A stretch of DNA of 64,000 bases, from NCBI GenBank assembly GCA_036429605.1, contig JAVFKD010000013.1:434001-498000 (forward strand), given 5' to 3'. Numbering within the stretch: position 1 is the first letter of the stretch; every line of letters begins with the position of its first letter. The notes below the pieces were generated by a model that saw nothing but the letters and a program-made list of their open reading frames with translations, was not told the origin of the DNA and did no database searches. The position numbers were made by a program, and so were the translations under genes. Positions 1 to 11,000 of this stretch are shown one piece after another. Source of the stretch: Cladobotryum mycophilum (lineage: Eukaryota; Ascomycota; Sordariomycetes; Hypocreales; Hypocreaceae).

Positions 1-182
1 CGTCCCATGTTGCTCTAAGCATAGTTATGCCCTATAATCATTGAACCAACTACACCAACTCTTTGACTATATGGATCTTGTATCAACTGAGGCAAGTTTA
101 CCCCGTACCTTTCAAGATTTCATGTCTATCAAAACGAGTAAATTTTCTTCTTCTTTGTAAACCCGTGCTTATATCCAAATAG

Positions 183-3100
183 GATGAAATTTCAAGTCCC
201 TGGCGTCGGGCCTTTGACGCCCTGCCCGATGAGGACAAAAAGGCCCTGAGAGGCAGCACTCTCGGCGAGGGGTCGCCGCCCCAGCCGTCTGATATCCTCA
301 AAATCGTTCAGGACAAGAACAGGGACTGCGAGAAGAAACAATGGGTGTTGTATACGAACAAGGCGGGCGAAAAGGTGCGACTACGGGATACCTTGAGCAA
401 GGTGTGCTCGTGTCTCGACAAGTTTAAGCAGCTGGGAGATATTGCCGTGCAGTTTGATCCGGCTCATGCTACCATTCCGTGGATGGGAGTGAGAGCTCTC
501 CTTCAGGTACAGTCATGCCACCCGATCAGACCGTCTACCTACCACCCGTCACTCATTTCATGAATCATGTCCTAGATGGTAATTAATGACTGCCAAACAT
601 TCGGTTCCATGGTCGAGAGCATCGAAACAATCTCCAACATCGTTGTCCGGTACATGGAAGTCGAGACGAGAGTGCTCATCCGAACGTCCAACCTTACCAA
701 GCAGCTTGCAGCCGCACTTGTCAAGCTCTACGGGTCGGCCTTGAGGTTTCTTGCACACGCATGCAAATACTATGGGCAGAGTAGCCTAAGTACTTTTTCT
801 CTCTCTCTTTCTTTCTTTCTTTTTCCCTTTCTCTTCCTTTTACTTCTTCTTTTTCGTCATCTCTGCTGTTTTGAAGAGATGTGCTAATATCACTCAGGAT
901 GGGCGATCAAGAGCACCATCAACACCGCCAAAATGGTTGTCGAAGAACCCATGCTCAGCATAGGGAAACAGGAAGACCAAGTATACAAACTCGTCTGTCT
1001 CGTCGAAAATGAAGTTTCGGGGGTCAAGCTAGACGACATCATCGACGGTATTCGTCGGAGCGTCGAGAATTTCCATTCTTCAAACGAGGAGCGATGTAAG
1101 CGACTGTATGCCTGGATCAATGGCATCGACACCAAGAACACGTATGAAACCGCCCTTCAGTACCATCACAGCGGGACTTGCGAGTGGTCACTGGAGCTAC
1201 CCGAGTTTCAGACTTGGATTTCGGATGAGAAACCTGCACCGCGTCTGCTCTGGTTCCATGGGCCGGCTGGGTTTGGCAAGACGTTTCTTTCGGCTTGGGT
1301 CATTCGTTATATCCAGCAACGGATCAAGTCCCCCATGTCATACTTTTTCTGCGTGGCCGACAACCAGCTCACCCGTGATCCGTACGCCATCCTCCGGTCT
1401 TGGCTGACGCAAATGCTCCAACAGGACGAGAGAGCCATCCCCGTCATGGAGTCCATCTACAAGGTGCGAAATGGGGAGCAGATTTTGACTCATCTAGGAT
1501 TGTGGGAGCTCTTTGTCGCCGTGGGCGAAGCTATTGAGGGTTGCACCTTTGTCATGGATGGCTTTGATGAGTGCGTGGATATTAACTCTGGTGCTGGCTA
1601 TCACAGCAGCGAGCCTAGAAATCTCTTTCTCCATGACTTGATCAAGAACCTCCAAGCTACCAAGTCGCGAGTGATGGTAGTCAGTAGAGACGTCTCCGAC
1701 ATTAGAGAGTCTCTGCAACAAGAATCGTCCAGCGAGAGTGGTAACGTGAAGATACTCGAGTACAGGATTACGGCCAAGGACACTGCCGCAGACGTGCAGT
1801 CCTTTTCAGAATTCATGGTTAACAAGAAGCTCCCCAAGAAACCAGAAGATCTGCGGCAAGAGATCGCCGACAAGGCCGCCGAACGGAGCGAGGGCATGTT
1901 CTTGTGGATCAAGCTCTTGGAGCAGCAAATCTCTCCCGGAAAGAATCGTCGGCAGCTCGCCAAGACGGTGACTGAAATGCCCTCGGGCATCAGCGATGCT
2001 TATTCTCGCGAGTTTGAGAAGATCGTCATGCTGCCGCCCGACGAGAAGGAAAAGGCGGTCATGATTTTACGCTGGACCCTGTTTGCCGTTCGACCCCTCT
2101 TGGTCAAGCAGCTTGCGGAAGCGCTGATTGTCTCCGACGAGGAGCTAGAGGAGTACCCGGAAGAGGACCTACCGGATTCATGGCATGACGGATTCGTCGA
2201 CGAAGATTATGTAAAGGAAATGATTCTAGGACAGTGTGGCTCTCTTTTGCAACTGAGGTCGACATCGTCAGACACACCACTAGCCGAGCACACAGTTCAC
2301 TTTGTCCACTTCTCCGTCCGAGAGTATCTGTCCAACCTGTCCAAAGCCCCTCCCAATCGGTGGGCAATAGAACTTGGTCTAGCAGATCCCGCGGCCGAAG
2401 AGATGCGCCTCTCCAATATTTGCTTGCGCTATCTTACGCTCAACACATTCGAAGAGATGCCTTCAGACACCGAGATCTACCCCTTCCTGTCCTACGCGGC
2501 CTGGGCATGGTACTTTCACGGCTATTATGAGAAGCCTGTGCCTTCACAGGACATTATGCATCGAACGCAAAGGGCTTTTGACCCTGCTACCTCGAGCTGG
2601 AAAGTCTGGACACCGCTCATGGAAGCTGAACTGAGTTACTCGGAACTGGAAGAGGAGGAAGAGGAAGAGGAAGAAGAGGAAGAGGAAGAAGAAGAGAGCG
2701 ATTCTTCTGGCAGCATAGGTGATGCCGACTTGGAAACAGATTGCGAGGATGAGGATTGCCCTGTACCCGAAGAAGTGCAGACACCCATCTATTATGCTTC
2801 CCTTCTTGGTCTGACCGACGTCGTCAAGTGGCTCGAAGATAAAGGTCTCGATTGCGGTTGTGCAGGCGGTCGGTACGGCTTTCCGCTACAAGCAGCTGTC
2901 GTCCGAAATCATGAGGAGCTCGTCACGCATTTGATAAATCGCCATGTCAACGTATCGCAAAAGGGAGGACAGTTCGGTGCCTCTATTATTGCCGCCGCGG
3001 CCAAGTCAACCCCTAAAATCGTTCAACTTCTCCTCGCTAGCGGGGCTGATGTGAATGCAGCCGATCAATACGCGTGGACGGCATTGCACCACGCTGCCGA

Positions 3101-4670
3101 ACGTGGGAGCGCTGAGATTGTCCAACAGCTCCTTGACCATGGAGCTGATGTACATGCCATCACAGCAAGCTCGGCGAGTGCAGTGAGTGTTGCATGTCTA
3201 AACGGACACGGCGACGTGCTGTCTATCTTGATGGAAGGGGGAGCAAACTTGAACCCGTCCGAAAGCAATACTCTGCTGCAGGTGGCGATCAGGAACGAAC
3301 AAGAAGATATAGTAGAATTATTGCTCGGCGGCGGTGTTTCAGCGAATACGGCTTTCTCTGATGGCTCAACTCCACTCAATCGCGCGATTTGGTCGTTGAA
3401 ATTGGTCCAAATGCTACTTGAAAAGGGAGCCGACCCGAACATGCCGGACATGGAAGAATGGACACCATTGACATTCGCCTCATCACACGGCCAACCTGAT
3501 GCCATCGAGGCCCTCATCGATGCCGGGGCAAATATTACCGGCAAGGCTGACGCGGAGATCGGGAAGAGCAGTCCCCTGCAAGCTGCCATCGTAAATAACG
3601 AGCTCGGGGCTGCCAAACTGCTCATCGAACGTGGTGCAGACATCAACCAAAAGACGAGCGATGGTGCCACGGTGTTGTTAATTGCCGTTTGGATGGAGAA
3701 GGTGGACGTAGTAGAATGGCTATTGAATGCAGGAGCATCGATGCAAGCTCTGTGGGAAGAAGATCTCCAGTCGCTCTTTGACTTTGCGGCGAAGAATGCT
3801 CAGCATGATTTAATGGAGCTTCTTGTCCGACGACGCTGCTTCCGGATTCAGACGCAAGATTCCGAACAAGCTCGGATTTGGGATGATGGCAGTCTGGTGA
3901 TGCTGGCGTACCATGGTGACTCCAAAGGAGTGGGTAACTTGTTCACCAACGCAGATGACCCTATACCCTCCCATGTCCTAGCTGAAGCCCTACACACCGC
4001 TGCAGCACGAGGGCACTTGCCCATTGTCAAGCTTCTACTTGAGAACCGTGTAAAAATTGGCCTTGTGGATGTAAATGGCCGGACAGCCCTGCACCATGCA
4101 ACTCGAAATCTCCATTTCGACGTAGCGAATCACCTCGTGCAGCAGGGCGCAAGCATTTCAGTTGAGGATATGATCGGCTCGACGGCGATTGACCTAGCAG
4201 TCCTCCATGGTAAACTAAGCATCGAGTTCATCCAGAATCACATGGACAACTTTGCTCTCAACATCAGCCGGCGGCCCTCCCTCCTGGCCGTCACACCAAA
4301 CCACTCAAGAAACCTCACCGTCATGGGCACCAGGCAAGCCATCTCCGGGTCGTGGGTAGGACACTACGAGTACCTGTCGTGGGAAAAGGGTACCCAAGAA
4401 CCTTTTTCCATCAGCATCTCCCCTGAGCCACCTCAGGACTCGCGACCATATACTTTCTCAAACGAGAGCAAGGATATTCACGGTGACTTTCAGTTTCATG
4501 GCTTTGTCGACCCGATTGGCACCATCTGGTTTGTCAAGCTGTATGCCGGACAGGGATGGTTGTACCGCGGGCAGATAGATCCAGATAAAGGGATTTTGAA
4601 GGGGACATGGGGATCTAATAGGAAGTTATGGCATGGGACCTTTCTTCTCAGGAGGAGTGATACAGCCTAG
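183..4670 (+). CDS. NACHT-ankyrin STAND receptor (5' exon unresolved)
   Basis: STAND P-loop NTPase of the fungal NLR-like type, probably a cytosolic signal receptor. Exons 183..506, 576..789 and 898..4670 join in one frame (1436 residues) through introns 507..575 and 790..897. An N-terminal helical region (first ~190 residues, with a PWMGVRALLQ motif) resembles the DUF7708-type domain that precedes NACHT in many fungal proteins. The NACHT core has Walker A GPAGFGKT at 1260-1283 and a Walker B-like FVMDGFDEC near 1549-1575. An acidic poly-Glu linker (about 2640-2700) leads into ankyrin repeats (about 2780-4250), then a C-terminal domain of about 110 residues starting SGSWVGHYEYL and ending in a GTFLLRR motif. 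A stop precedes the acceptor at 181-182, so at least one upstream exon exists. An ATG at 71 is a candidate, but its best donor (GTAAAT at 139) leaves the wrong phase. The ligand is unknown. Confidence 0.85.
2640..2703 (+). repeat. GAG/GAA repeat encoding a poly-Glu linker
   Basis: An interrupted run of Glu codons inside the NACHT-ankyrin gene gives about 18 consecutive acidic residues between the NACHT-side helical region and the ankyrin repeats. It is a codon microsatellite and may vary in length between strains. Confidence 0.85.
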
Positions 4671-5069
4671 ATATAAGCATCATGTATTGCGTTGCTTCCC
4701 CAAATCGAATAAGCCTGTGTGGTAGGATCCCAAGTGCGGAGGTGCGGAAAATAGGAGCTTTGGGCTCTCGTGAGAGCGCTGGGCCTACAAGCTTCAAGTG
4801 CCGCTGCTAAGCTCGTAGAAAAATTTCGAGCATGCCAATGATGAATTGATGAGCGAAGCTTTTGATGGTGATATTCCACGAAGGATGTCCGTAATGTTGT
4901 GATCACTGATAATCAAGACTGAGACAAATCAAGTCACGTGAGATGACCCCATCCGTTTTCCCAACTCGGAAATGTCTGATCTAAGCTGGCGATCGGTAAA
5001 CAGACTTGACGCCCAACTAGAAGCTTGGCTTTACATCACCACTCGCATCAGCGCAAACCCCAAAAAGTC
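4671..5069. other. Intergenic spacer with no gene seen
   Basis: About 400 bp between the NACHT-ankyrin stop and the M20 peptidase start. It must hold the terminator of the first gene and the promoter of the second. No further coding frame is supported. Confidence 0.6.
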
Positions 5070-6367
5070 ATGCATTGGACCAAATTTGTAGCCATTGTCG
5101 CTTCGGCGTCATTGGCATTAGGCTCTCAAGGACAGCAATCGCCGTTATCTCACGTCGATTCAGATTCATCGGTACCAGAGCACATTGCAGGAGATGCTCC
5201 TCCCTACCGAGATGAGCTTCTTAGCCTTCACAAATCTCTCATCTCGATCCCTTCTTCACAGGACATGGAGCACGACGTTGGCAAATGGGTTGCTGACTAT
5301 CTCGCCAAGGAAGGCTACCAAGTCAGCACTCAATTTGTGCCCACACCAGAGGGTCACCCAGACGTACCCGACAGGCTCAATGTGCTCGCATGGCGTGGTA
5401 GCAAGGCGCCTACTACAAAGGTTTTAGTGACAAGTCACATTGACGTCGTTCCACCTCAGATCCCGTATGAGATTGAGGATGGACCAGTGACCAAAGACAC
5501 TGTGATCAAGGGCCGAGGCAGTACTGATGCCAAGGGAAGCGTTGCCGCCATAATTCTAGCTGTCAAGCAATTGCTTGCTTCGCACAAGGAAGTGAGCGCT
5601 AACGACTTGATGCTGCTCTTTGTCGTCGGAGAAGAGTCCACTGGCGACGGAATGAGAGTCTTTAGCGACTCCCTTGATCGGCTGAACCCTCGACCTCAAT
5701 TCGGCTCCGTCATTTTCGGTGAGCCAACTGAAAACAAGCTTTCCTGTGGCCACAAGGGCGGCCTTTACTGCAGTCTCTGGGCCAAGGGCAAGGATGGCCA
5801 CAGCGGGTACCCCGAGTTGGGCAAGTCTGCCAACGAGATCATGGTTCGCGCCTGGGCCAAGATTCTCGACACCGATCTTGGTTCCAGCGAGCTCTTTGGC
5901 AATACGACCATCAATATCGGTCGCTTTGACGGTGGAGTGGCGGCCAATGTCATTCCTGCCAACGCTTTCGTCGCATTTGCTACCCGAGTCGCTTCTGGCT
6001 CGGAAGAGGACGGCCACCTCGCGGTGAAGCGCAAAATTGAGGCCATTTTGGATGAAGTAGATAAGGAGGCTTTTACTTTGGAGTGCACTCATGGATATGG
6101 CCCTTATATGTGCAACTGCGATGTTGAAGGTGAGATATGTCCAGGCAAATGTTTTGATAGGATCGCTAATACGACACAGGGTTTGAGACAATGGTTGCTA
6201 ATTACGGAACTGATATTCCCAACTTGACGGGAGACCACACTCGATACTTGTACGGTCCTGGCAGCATCCTTGTCGCTCACGGTGCCGGGGAGTATGTGAC
6301 TGTCGGCGATCTGGAGACTGCCGTTGAGGGATTCCAGAAACTAATCCTCCACGCACTGAAGCAATAG
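5070..6367 (+). CDS. Secreted M20-family metallopeptidase
   Basis: Predicted zinc exopeptidase of the M20 family (ArgE/DapE/carboxypeptidase Ss1 type), probably secreted, releasing amino acids from short peptides. Exons 5070..6129 and 6180..6367 join across a 50-nt intron with donor GTGAGA; the result is 415 residues, normal for the family. Residues 1 to about 23 form a signal peptide (MHWTKFVAIVASASLALG). Metal-site motifs are visible in order: SHIDVVPP (His and Asp), GRGSTDAKG (bridging Asp), VGEESTGDG (catalytic Glu pair) and, in exon 2, GPGSILVAHG with the late His. The dimerisation (lid) domain lies between. The frame is open further upstream but only with a TTG, so the first ATG at 5070 is used. 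It converges with MRI1, with 101 bp between the stops. The family is well supported; the substrate is not. Confidence 0.9.
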
Positions 6368-6468
6368 GAAATAGAGTAATAGACGTCACGAAAGCTGAGC
6401 TTTCAAAGGATACAAGCCCAAGTAATTTATTATCGTATCGCGGTCGTCGATCAAGCAAAGTGTGATGA

Positions 6469-7644
6469 CTACGCTGTTTGACCAACCACCTTGGCCCACC
6501 TATCCGGCAGGATTTTGCTAAAGTCAAAGGTTCCATCTAGGCCCTTTTCTACTGCACCCTTTTCCGTCACAACAACGTCAATGAATTCTGCTGGTGTGAC
6601 GTCAAATGCCGGATTCCAAACATCAATCAACTGGTGACCCAACGCGATGCGCACATTGGCCTGCTCATCCACGCTGCCATCAGGTTTGACGACGGCACCA
6701 GTAAACTGGGTGAGTTCCTCCTTTTTTCGTTCCTCAATTTTGATGCCATCGCCGGTTTCTGTCTCCAAGTCGATGCTTGTTGTAGGGGCTGCAACAATAA
6801 ACTTGATTCCATGGTGTTTGGCCAATACAGCCAGTTGATACGTGCCGATTTTGTTGGCAGTGTCTCCATTTCGTACCACTCGGTCGGCGCCGACAATGAC
6901 AGCCGATATGTTCTCTTCATCTTTACTTGTGCGGAACAGCGCAGCGGCCATGGAGTCTGTAATGAGCGTACTTGGGATTCCTTCATACGCAAGTTCGAAT
7001 GCAGTGAGCCGGCTACCCTGATTGTAGGGGCGAGTCTCGGTACAGTACGCATGCTTCAGTACCTGTTTCTGCTGCAGAGTGCGAATGATGCCGAGAGCTG
7101 TGCCGTGACCAGATGTGGCGAGAGAGCCAGTGTTGCAGTGGGTAAGGACGGAAACCTTCTTGTCTTCAGAAGCAGCGACTTGAGACTGAAGCCACTGCAG
7201 ACCATAATCGCCAATGGACAGATTATTCTGGAGATCCTTGGCAAAGATTCTCTCTGCTTCTTCGATAAAGGACAAGATGACGGCTTGTTTGGTGGTACCA
7301 TTGCTTGATCGGATATGGGCTTTGAGCTGATTAATGGCATTGGTGAGGTCAACAGCTGTTGGCCTGCTCTCCTTGAGGTAATCCAGTGCTTCGTCAATGT
7401 ATAAAATGACATCCGTTGCTGATTCAACTGGAATTGGACCATTGTGTAGCTCGACAGCAAGTCCTAGACTAGCCACAATGGCAATGGCTGGAGCACCTCG
7501 CACTCGCATAGATGCAATGCTGTCAAAGGCCTCCGATCGCGTTGAGACGGTATCATAGTGGAATGTATGGGGTAGGCGGAGCTGATCGAGGACTTCCAGC
7601 TTGCCTCTTGTGTATTTGACTGCCTGGAGTGTTTTCGACGACAT
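6469..7644 (-). CDS. MRI1: Methylthioribose-1-phosphate isomerase
   Basis: Converts 5-methylthioribose 1-phosphate to methylthioribulose 1-phosphate in the methionine salvage pathway that recycles methylthioadenosine from polyamine synthesis. It is a single exon of 391 residues, the usual length for eukaryotic MRI1 and its eIF2B-alpha/beta/delta-like relatives. The N-terminal substrate loop reads MRVRGAPAIAIVASLG. The catalytic Cys lies in LTHCNTGSLATSGHGTALG, and the catalytic Asp in VIVGADRVVRNGDTANKIGT, followed by the conserved IKFIVAAPTTSID strand. The start is the first ATG. The coding start lies 386 bp from that of the divergent Trs130 gene, so the two may share a promoter region. No oddities were seen. 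Confidence 0.95.
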   Translation of the reverse strand: MSSKTLQAVKYTRGKLEVLDQLRLPHTFHYDTVSTRSEAFDSIASMRVRGAPAIAIVASLGLAVELHNGPIPVESATDVILYIDEALDYLKESRPTAVDLTNAINQLKAHIRSSNGTTKQAVILSFIEEAERIFAKDLQNNLSIGDYGLQWLQSQVAASEDKKVSVLTHCNTGSLATSGHGTALGIIRTLQQKQVLKHAYCTETRPYNQGSRLTAFELAYEGIPSTLITDSMAAALFRTSKDEENISAVIVGADRVVRNGDTANKIGTYQLAVLAKHHGIKFIVAAPTTSIDLETETGDGIKIEERKKEELTQFTGAVVKPDGSVDEQANVRIALGHQLIDVWNPAFDVTPAEFIDVVVTEKGAVEKGLDGTFDFSKILPDRWAKVVGQTA

Positions 7645-8030
7645 TTTAGGGAGAATAATTATAATTAAGAGAGAAATAAAGAAGATTAATAAAGAATTAA
7701 AGAAATAGAAGTTTTTATGATCAGGGGTCTCATACGAGTAATGAATTGATCAATGAGGATGGAATGCCCCTCCTTGATTCTGCCGGACCCCGCCAAAAAA
7801 GATGGCGACAGAGGCAGGGGTCTTTCCAGAAAATGAGGCATGTGAAACCTCACCGCCCTGGGTACGGAGAAATACCAGTTCCGAAACGTTGTCAAGCCAC
7901 AGCCACAAGCCACAGTAGCGGTTCCTAGCAAGACCCACCTTTGAGCTTCCGCATTGCTGGTCAGTGACCTTCAGTCTCGATAGCTTCATCCGGACGTCGA
8001 CATGTCAAAGGTAGAGCTGATCTGTTTGCA
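7645..8030. promoter_or_regulatory. Divergent promoter region of MRI1 and Trs130
   Basis: A 386-bp gap between two start codons pointing away from each other, so both promoters and 5' leaders must lie here. The MRI1 side is AT-rich just upstream of its ATG (about 7650-7720). I recognise no specific operator, and short frames here are not convincing. Confidence 0.5.
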
Positions 8031-11000
8031 ATGGAACAGCAATCTTCGACTTCAACAGTGACAGGTGAGGTTGAAGCATAGCAGCTTTGTGATTTGTTTG
8101 CTAACATTGCGCAGTCGAATATTTCGATCCTCACGACGTTTACAAGCTCCTCGCACCCGGCCTAGTCCCTCGTCTGCCACTCCACAACCTCCACTGGCAA
8201 TCGCATTCCGGACCACTTCGATCCATTGATACTTTGCATGTCGAGCTCGTTCAAGGAGGAAATGGCGCTTTGAGTGCTGCGGTGACACCGACTCCTCGGC
8301 AATCCGCCAGTGCATTGCAAGATGATGGGTTTCAGACACAGCACGTCGGTGGCTCAAGCGAGGCGGCAGAATCCACAAATTCCCTTGCGCTGAAAGTGGC
8401 CGGTAGCCAGCGCAGGCATCAAATTCCTGGCATACGACGTACACCATACCTCAAGCTCCTCCTGGTGCGATGCGACGATAACGACGTCTACAAGAGCTCT
8501 GTGAGAGCCGAGATACGAGAATGGGTCAAGACGCACACATCGCCGTCTGGCACCTCAAAAAAGGCTAGCAGCCAGGAAAACCACGACGCCTTTGAGTGGC
8601 TAATTGTCCACGTCGTCATCCCCAATACCGTGGCATCTACCCAGCCGAGAAGCAGCCATAAATCCGAAAGCGCCGCCACGGACAAGGCCGCGACCTCCCG
8701 ATGGCGCACAGGGGCGACCCCATTGATGGAGAAGCTGCGAGCCGATTTCAACGCCTCTACCAAGGGCTCGCCAGACCGGATTGCGCAGATCCGCATTGGC
8801 ATCAACGACGTACCATATGATCTTCTTCCAAGGGTTGTCCCTGCGGTGCCATCAGGCTACACTGAAAATGAACAGGACGCCGAGAATGCATGGAGCGAGC
8901 TGATTGGAAAGCTTAGGAGCCAGATTCTCAGCTCTTTTGATATGAGAGTGACCCAGTACGAAGAGGATATCAAGGAAAGGGATGCACAACGAAGCTTGCC
9001 GGGCTGGAATTTTTGTACCTTTTTCATGCTAAAGGAAGGCTTGGCGAGAGGGTTCGAGAATGTTGGACTTGTCGAAGACGCACTGGTCGGATACGATGAA
9101 CTCAACGTTGGATTAGATGCTGTGATTCACGAACAACTCGAGACTGGTTCCCCCGAAGCGCACGGCGGTGCTATGTTGAGCTACACGGAGGAGCTCAAGG
9201 TCATTGTGGAGAAGGCCCTAGCAGAGGTTGATGATGAGACCGTTGACATGCAATCGAAGGAGTTCAAGGATGGCCAATTCGACGAAATACCCATCAGCTC
9301 GACGAAAAAGGCATATCGGGTCATGATTTTGGAAAACAAGGTCTCTGTATTTGACTTTCGCTGCTACATTTTTTCGAGACAGATTGCGCTCCTATTGAGG
9401 TTGGGAAATGCAGTGTCGTCAAAAGAAGAGCTGCTCGCAAAGCTCAAACGCCAACAGGAATCCATCTTGACCGGCGAAGCGCCACTGGCTCCGCCGCCAC
9501 CCAGTCACAAGGAAGAGCCGGAGAACCTATCAGTATTTGCCGAAATATGTCAGAGAACACTACAATTCATTCCTTCTGTTTCGCAAATTCTACGACGGGA
9601 CATTGTTTCTGCTTTGCTGGTCAAGACGCCGACTGGTGGTGCGACCAAATTGAGCCCCCTGATGGAGGATACCGTGGAGAACATGGTGGCATCGTTTGCA
9701 TTCTCCGTTGCCCAACAAATTCTCGCTCAGACATCAACCAAAGCACTCCCAATTCCACCCTCAACCCTGTCATTTGGAGATGGCCAGGAGCCAAAGACTT
9801 CAATACCAGAGCCCAAGACCATGATGCACCCCGCACGAAGCTCATCCCTCTTCGTAAGAGGGGGAAGCGCGCCGCGACCTCCACTAAGCCCCGGCGTCTT
9901 TCCCGGACCTGGGAGACAGATGCAAAACGAAGTCCAGAGTCATTTCATCAAGGCTGGTTTAGAAGACCTAGCTGCACGGAGGGCGGAGTTGTATATGCTT
10001 TCACGAACCATTCTTACAAGTCTGGGGAAGAAGCGTGGGTGGAGCAACGGCTGGGACGAAGCTCCTCTAGTGGCGGATGACGTTGATGACATGGCAGATG
10101 TTGATTTGGATGACAAGGATGACAGCGCCAATGAGGCTGCTGGTTCTGATTCTTCCTCTGAGAGTGAAGAGGCGCAAAGAGCGGATTACTCACCATCCAT
10201 CAGCGGCATTGACAGCCAAATTCTACAAACTGCAACAGACAGCATAGAAGACTTCTATCGACTATACGAAATTCTCACAGATAAAGCCATGCGGCACTAT
10301 ACGGTTGCCAATCACGATCATGCAGTTCATGCGAGTATGGCAGACCTAGCAGTATTGAAATTCCATGTAAAGGATTACAAGGCAGCAGCATCATACTTTT
10401 GTCTTACTACGCCATTTTTTGGAGAGAGCGGGTGGACCTTGCTTGAGCTATCTATGCTGGTCATGTACGCTCAGTGCTTGGATGAGATGCAGTCCAAGGT
10501 GGACTATGTCAGTGTAGCTCTAAAGCTGCTGACCAAGTCGTGCGCTGCAGAGAGGGATCGACTGAGGGAGAAGGTGAAATTTCTCCGAATATCCCGAAAA
10601 CAAGAGTTTCCAAACGTGTCATCTATCAAAGGGGTTGTCGAGAAGCTTTGCCGCCTTACGAAAACACTATCAAGCGAGGTCAAAGTTCCCCTAGCCAACT
10701 TTTTCACCAATATTGAGCTGGCTGGGCTGCCAGAATATAACGACAGCCAGGACGGATGTTCCTTGTATGTTGAGATCCAGAGTCTGCTACCGGAGCAGAT
10801 TGACCTGGACTCGATGAAGCTCCGAATCATCAGCGTCGACGGCGGTCCAGGCAAAGAACGGGTATTTGAAAAGACGGGTGAAGGGGTTATCAATCTTGCT
10901 CCTGGCAAGAACAGGGTGAAATTAGAGTGCAACGTGAGTACATGAGACTATTTGACTGGACTTTGCTGACGGCTGTAGTCTGTGGTGGCTGGGCGATACA

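Noticed and set aside
8052..8536. Minus-strand frames opposite Trs130
   Set aside because: They overlap conserved Trs130 exon sequence and show no motif of their own.
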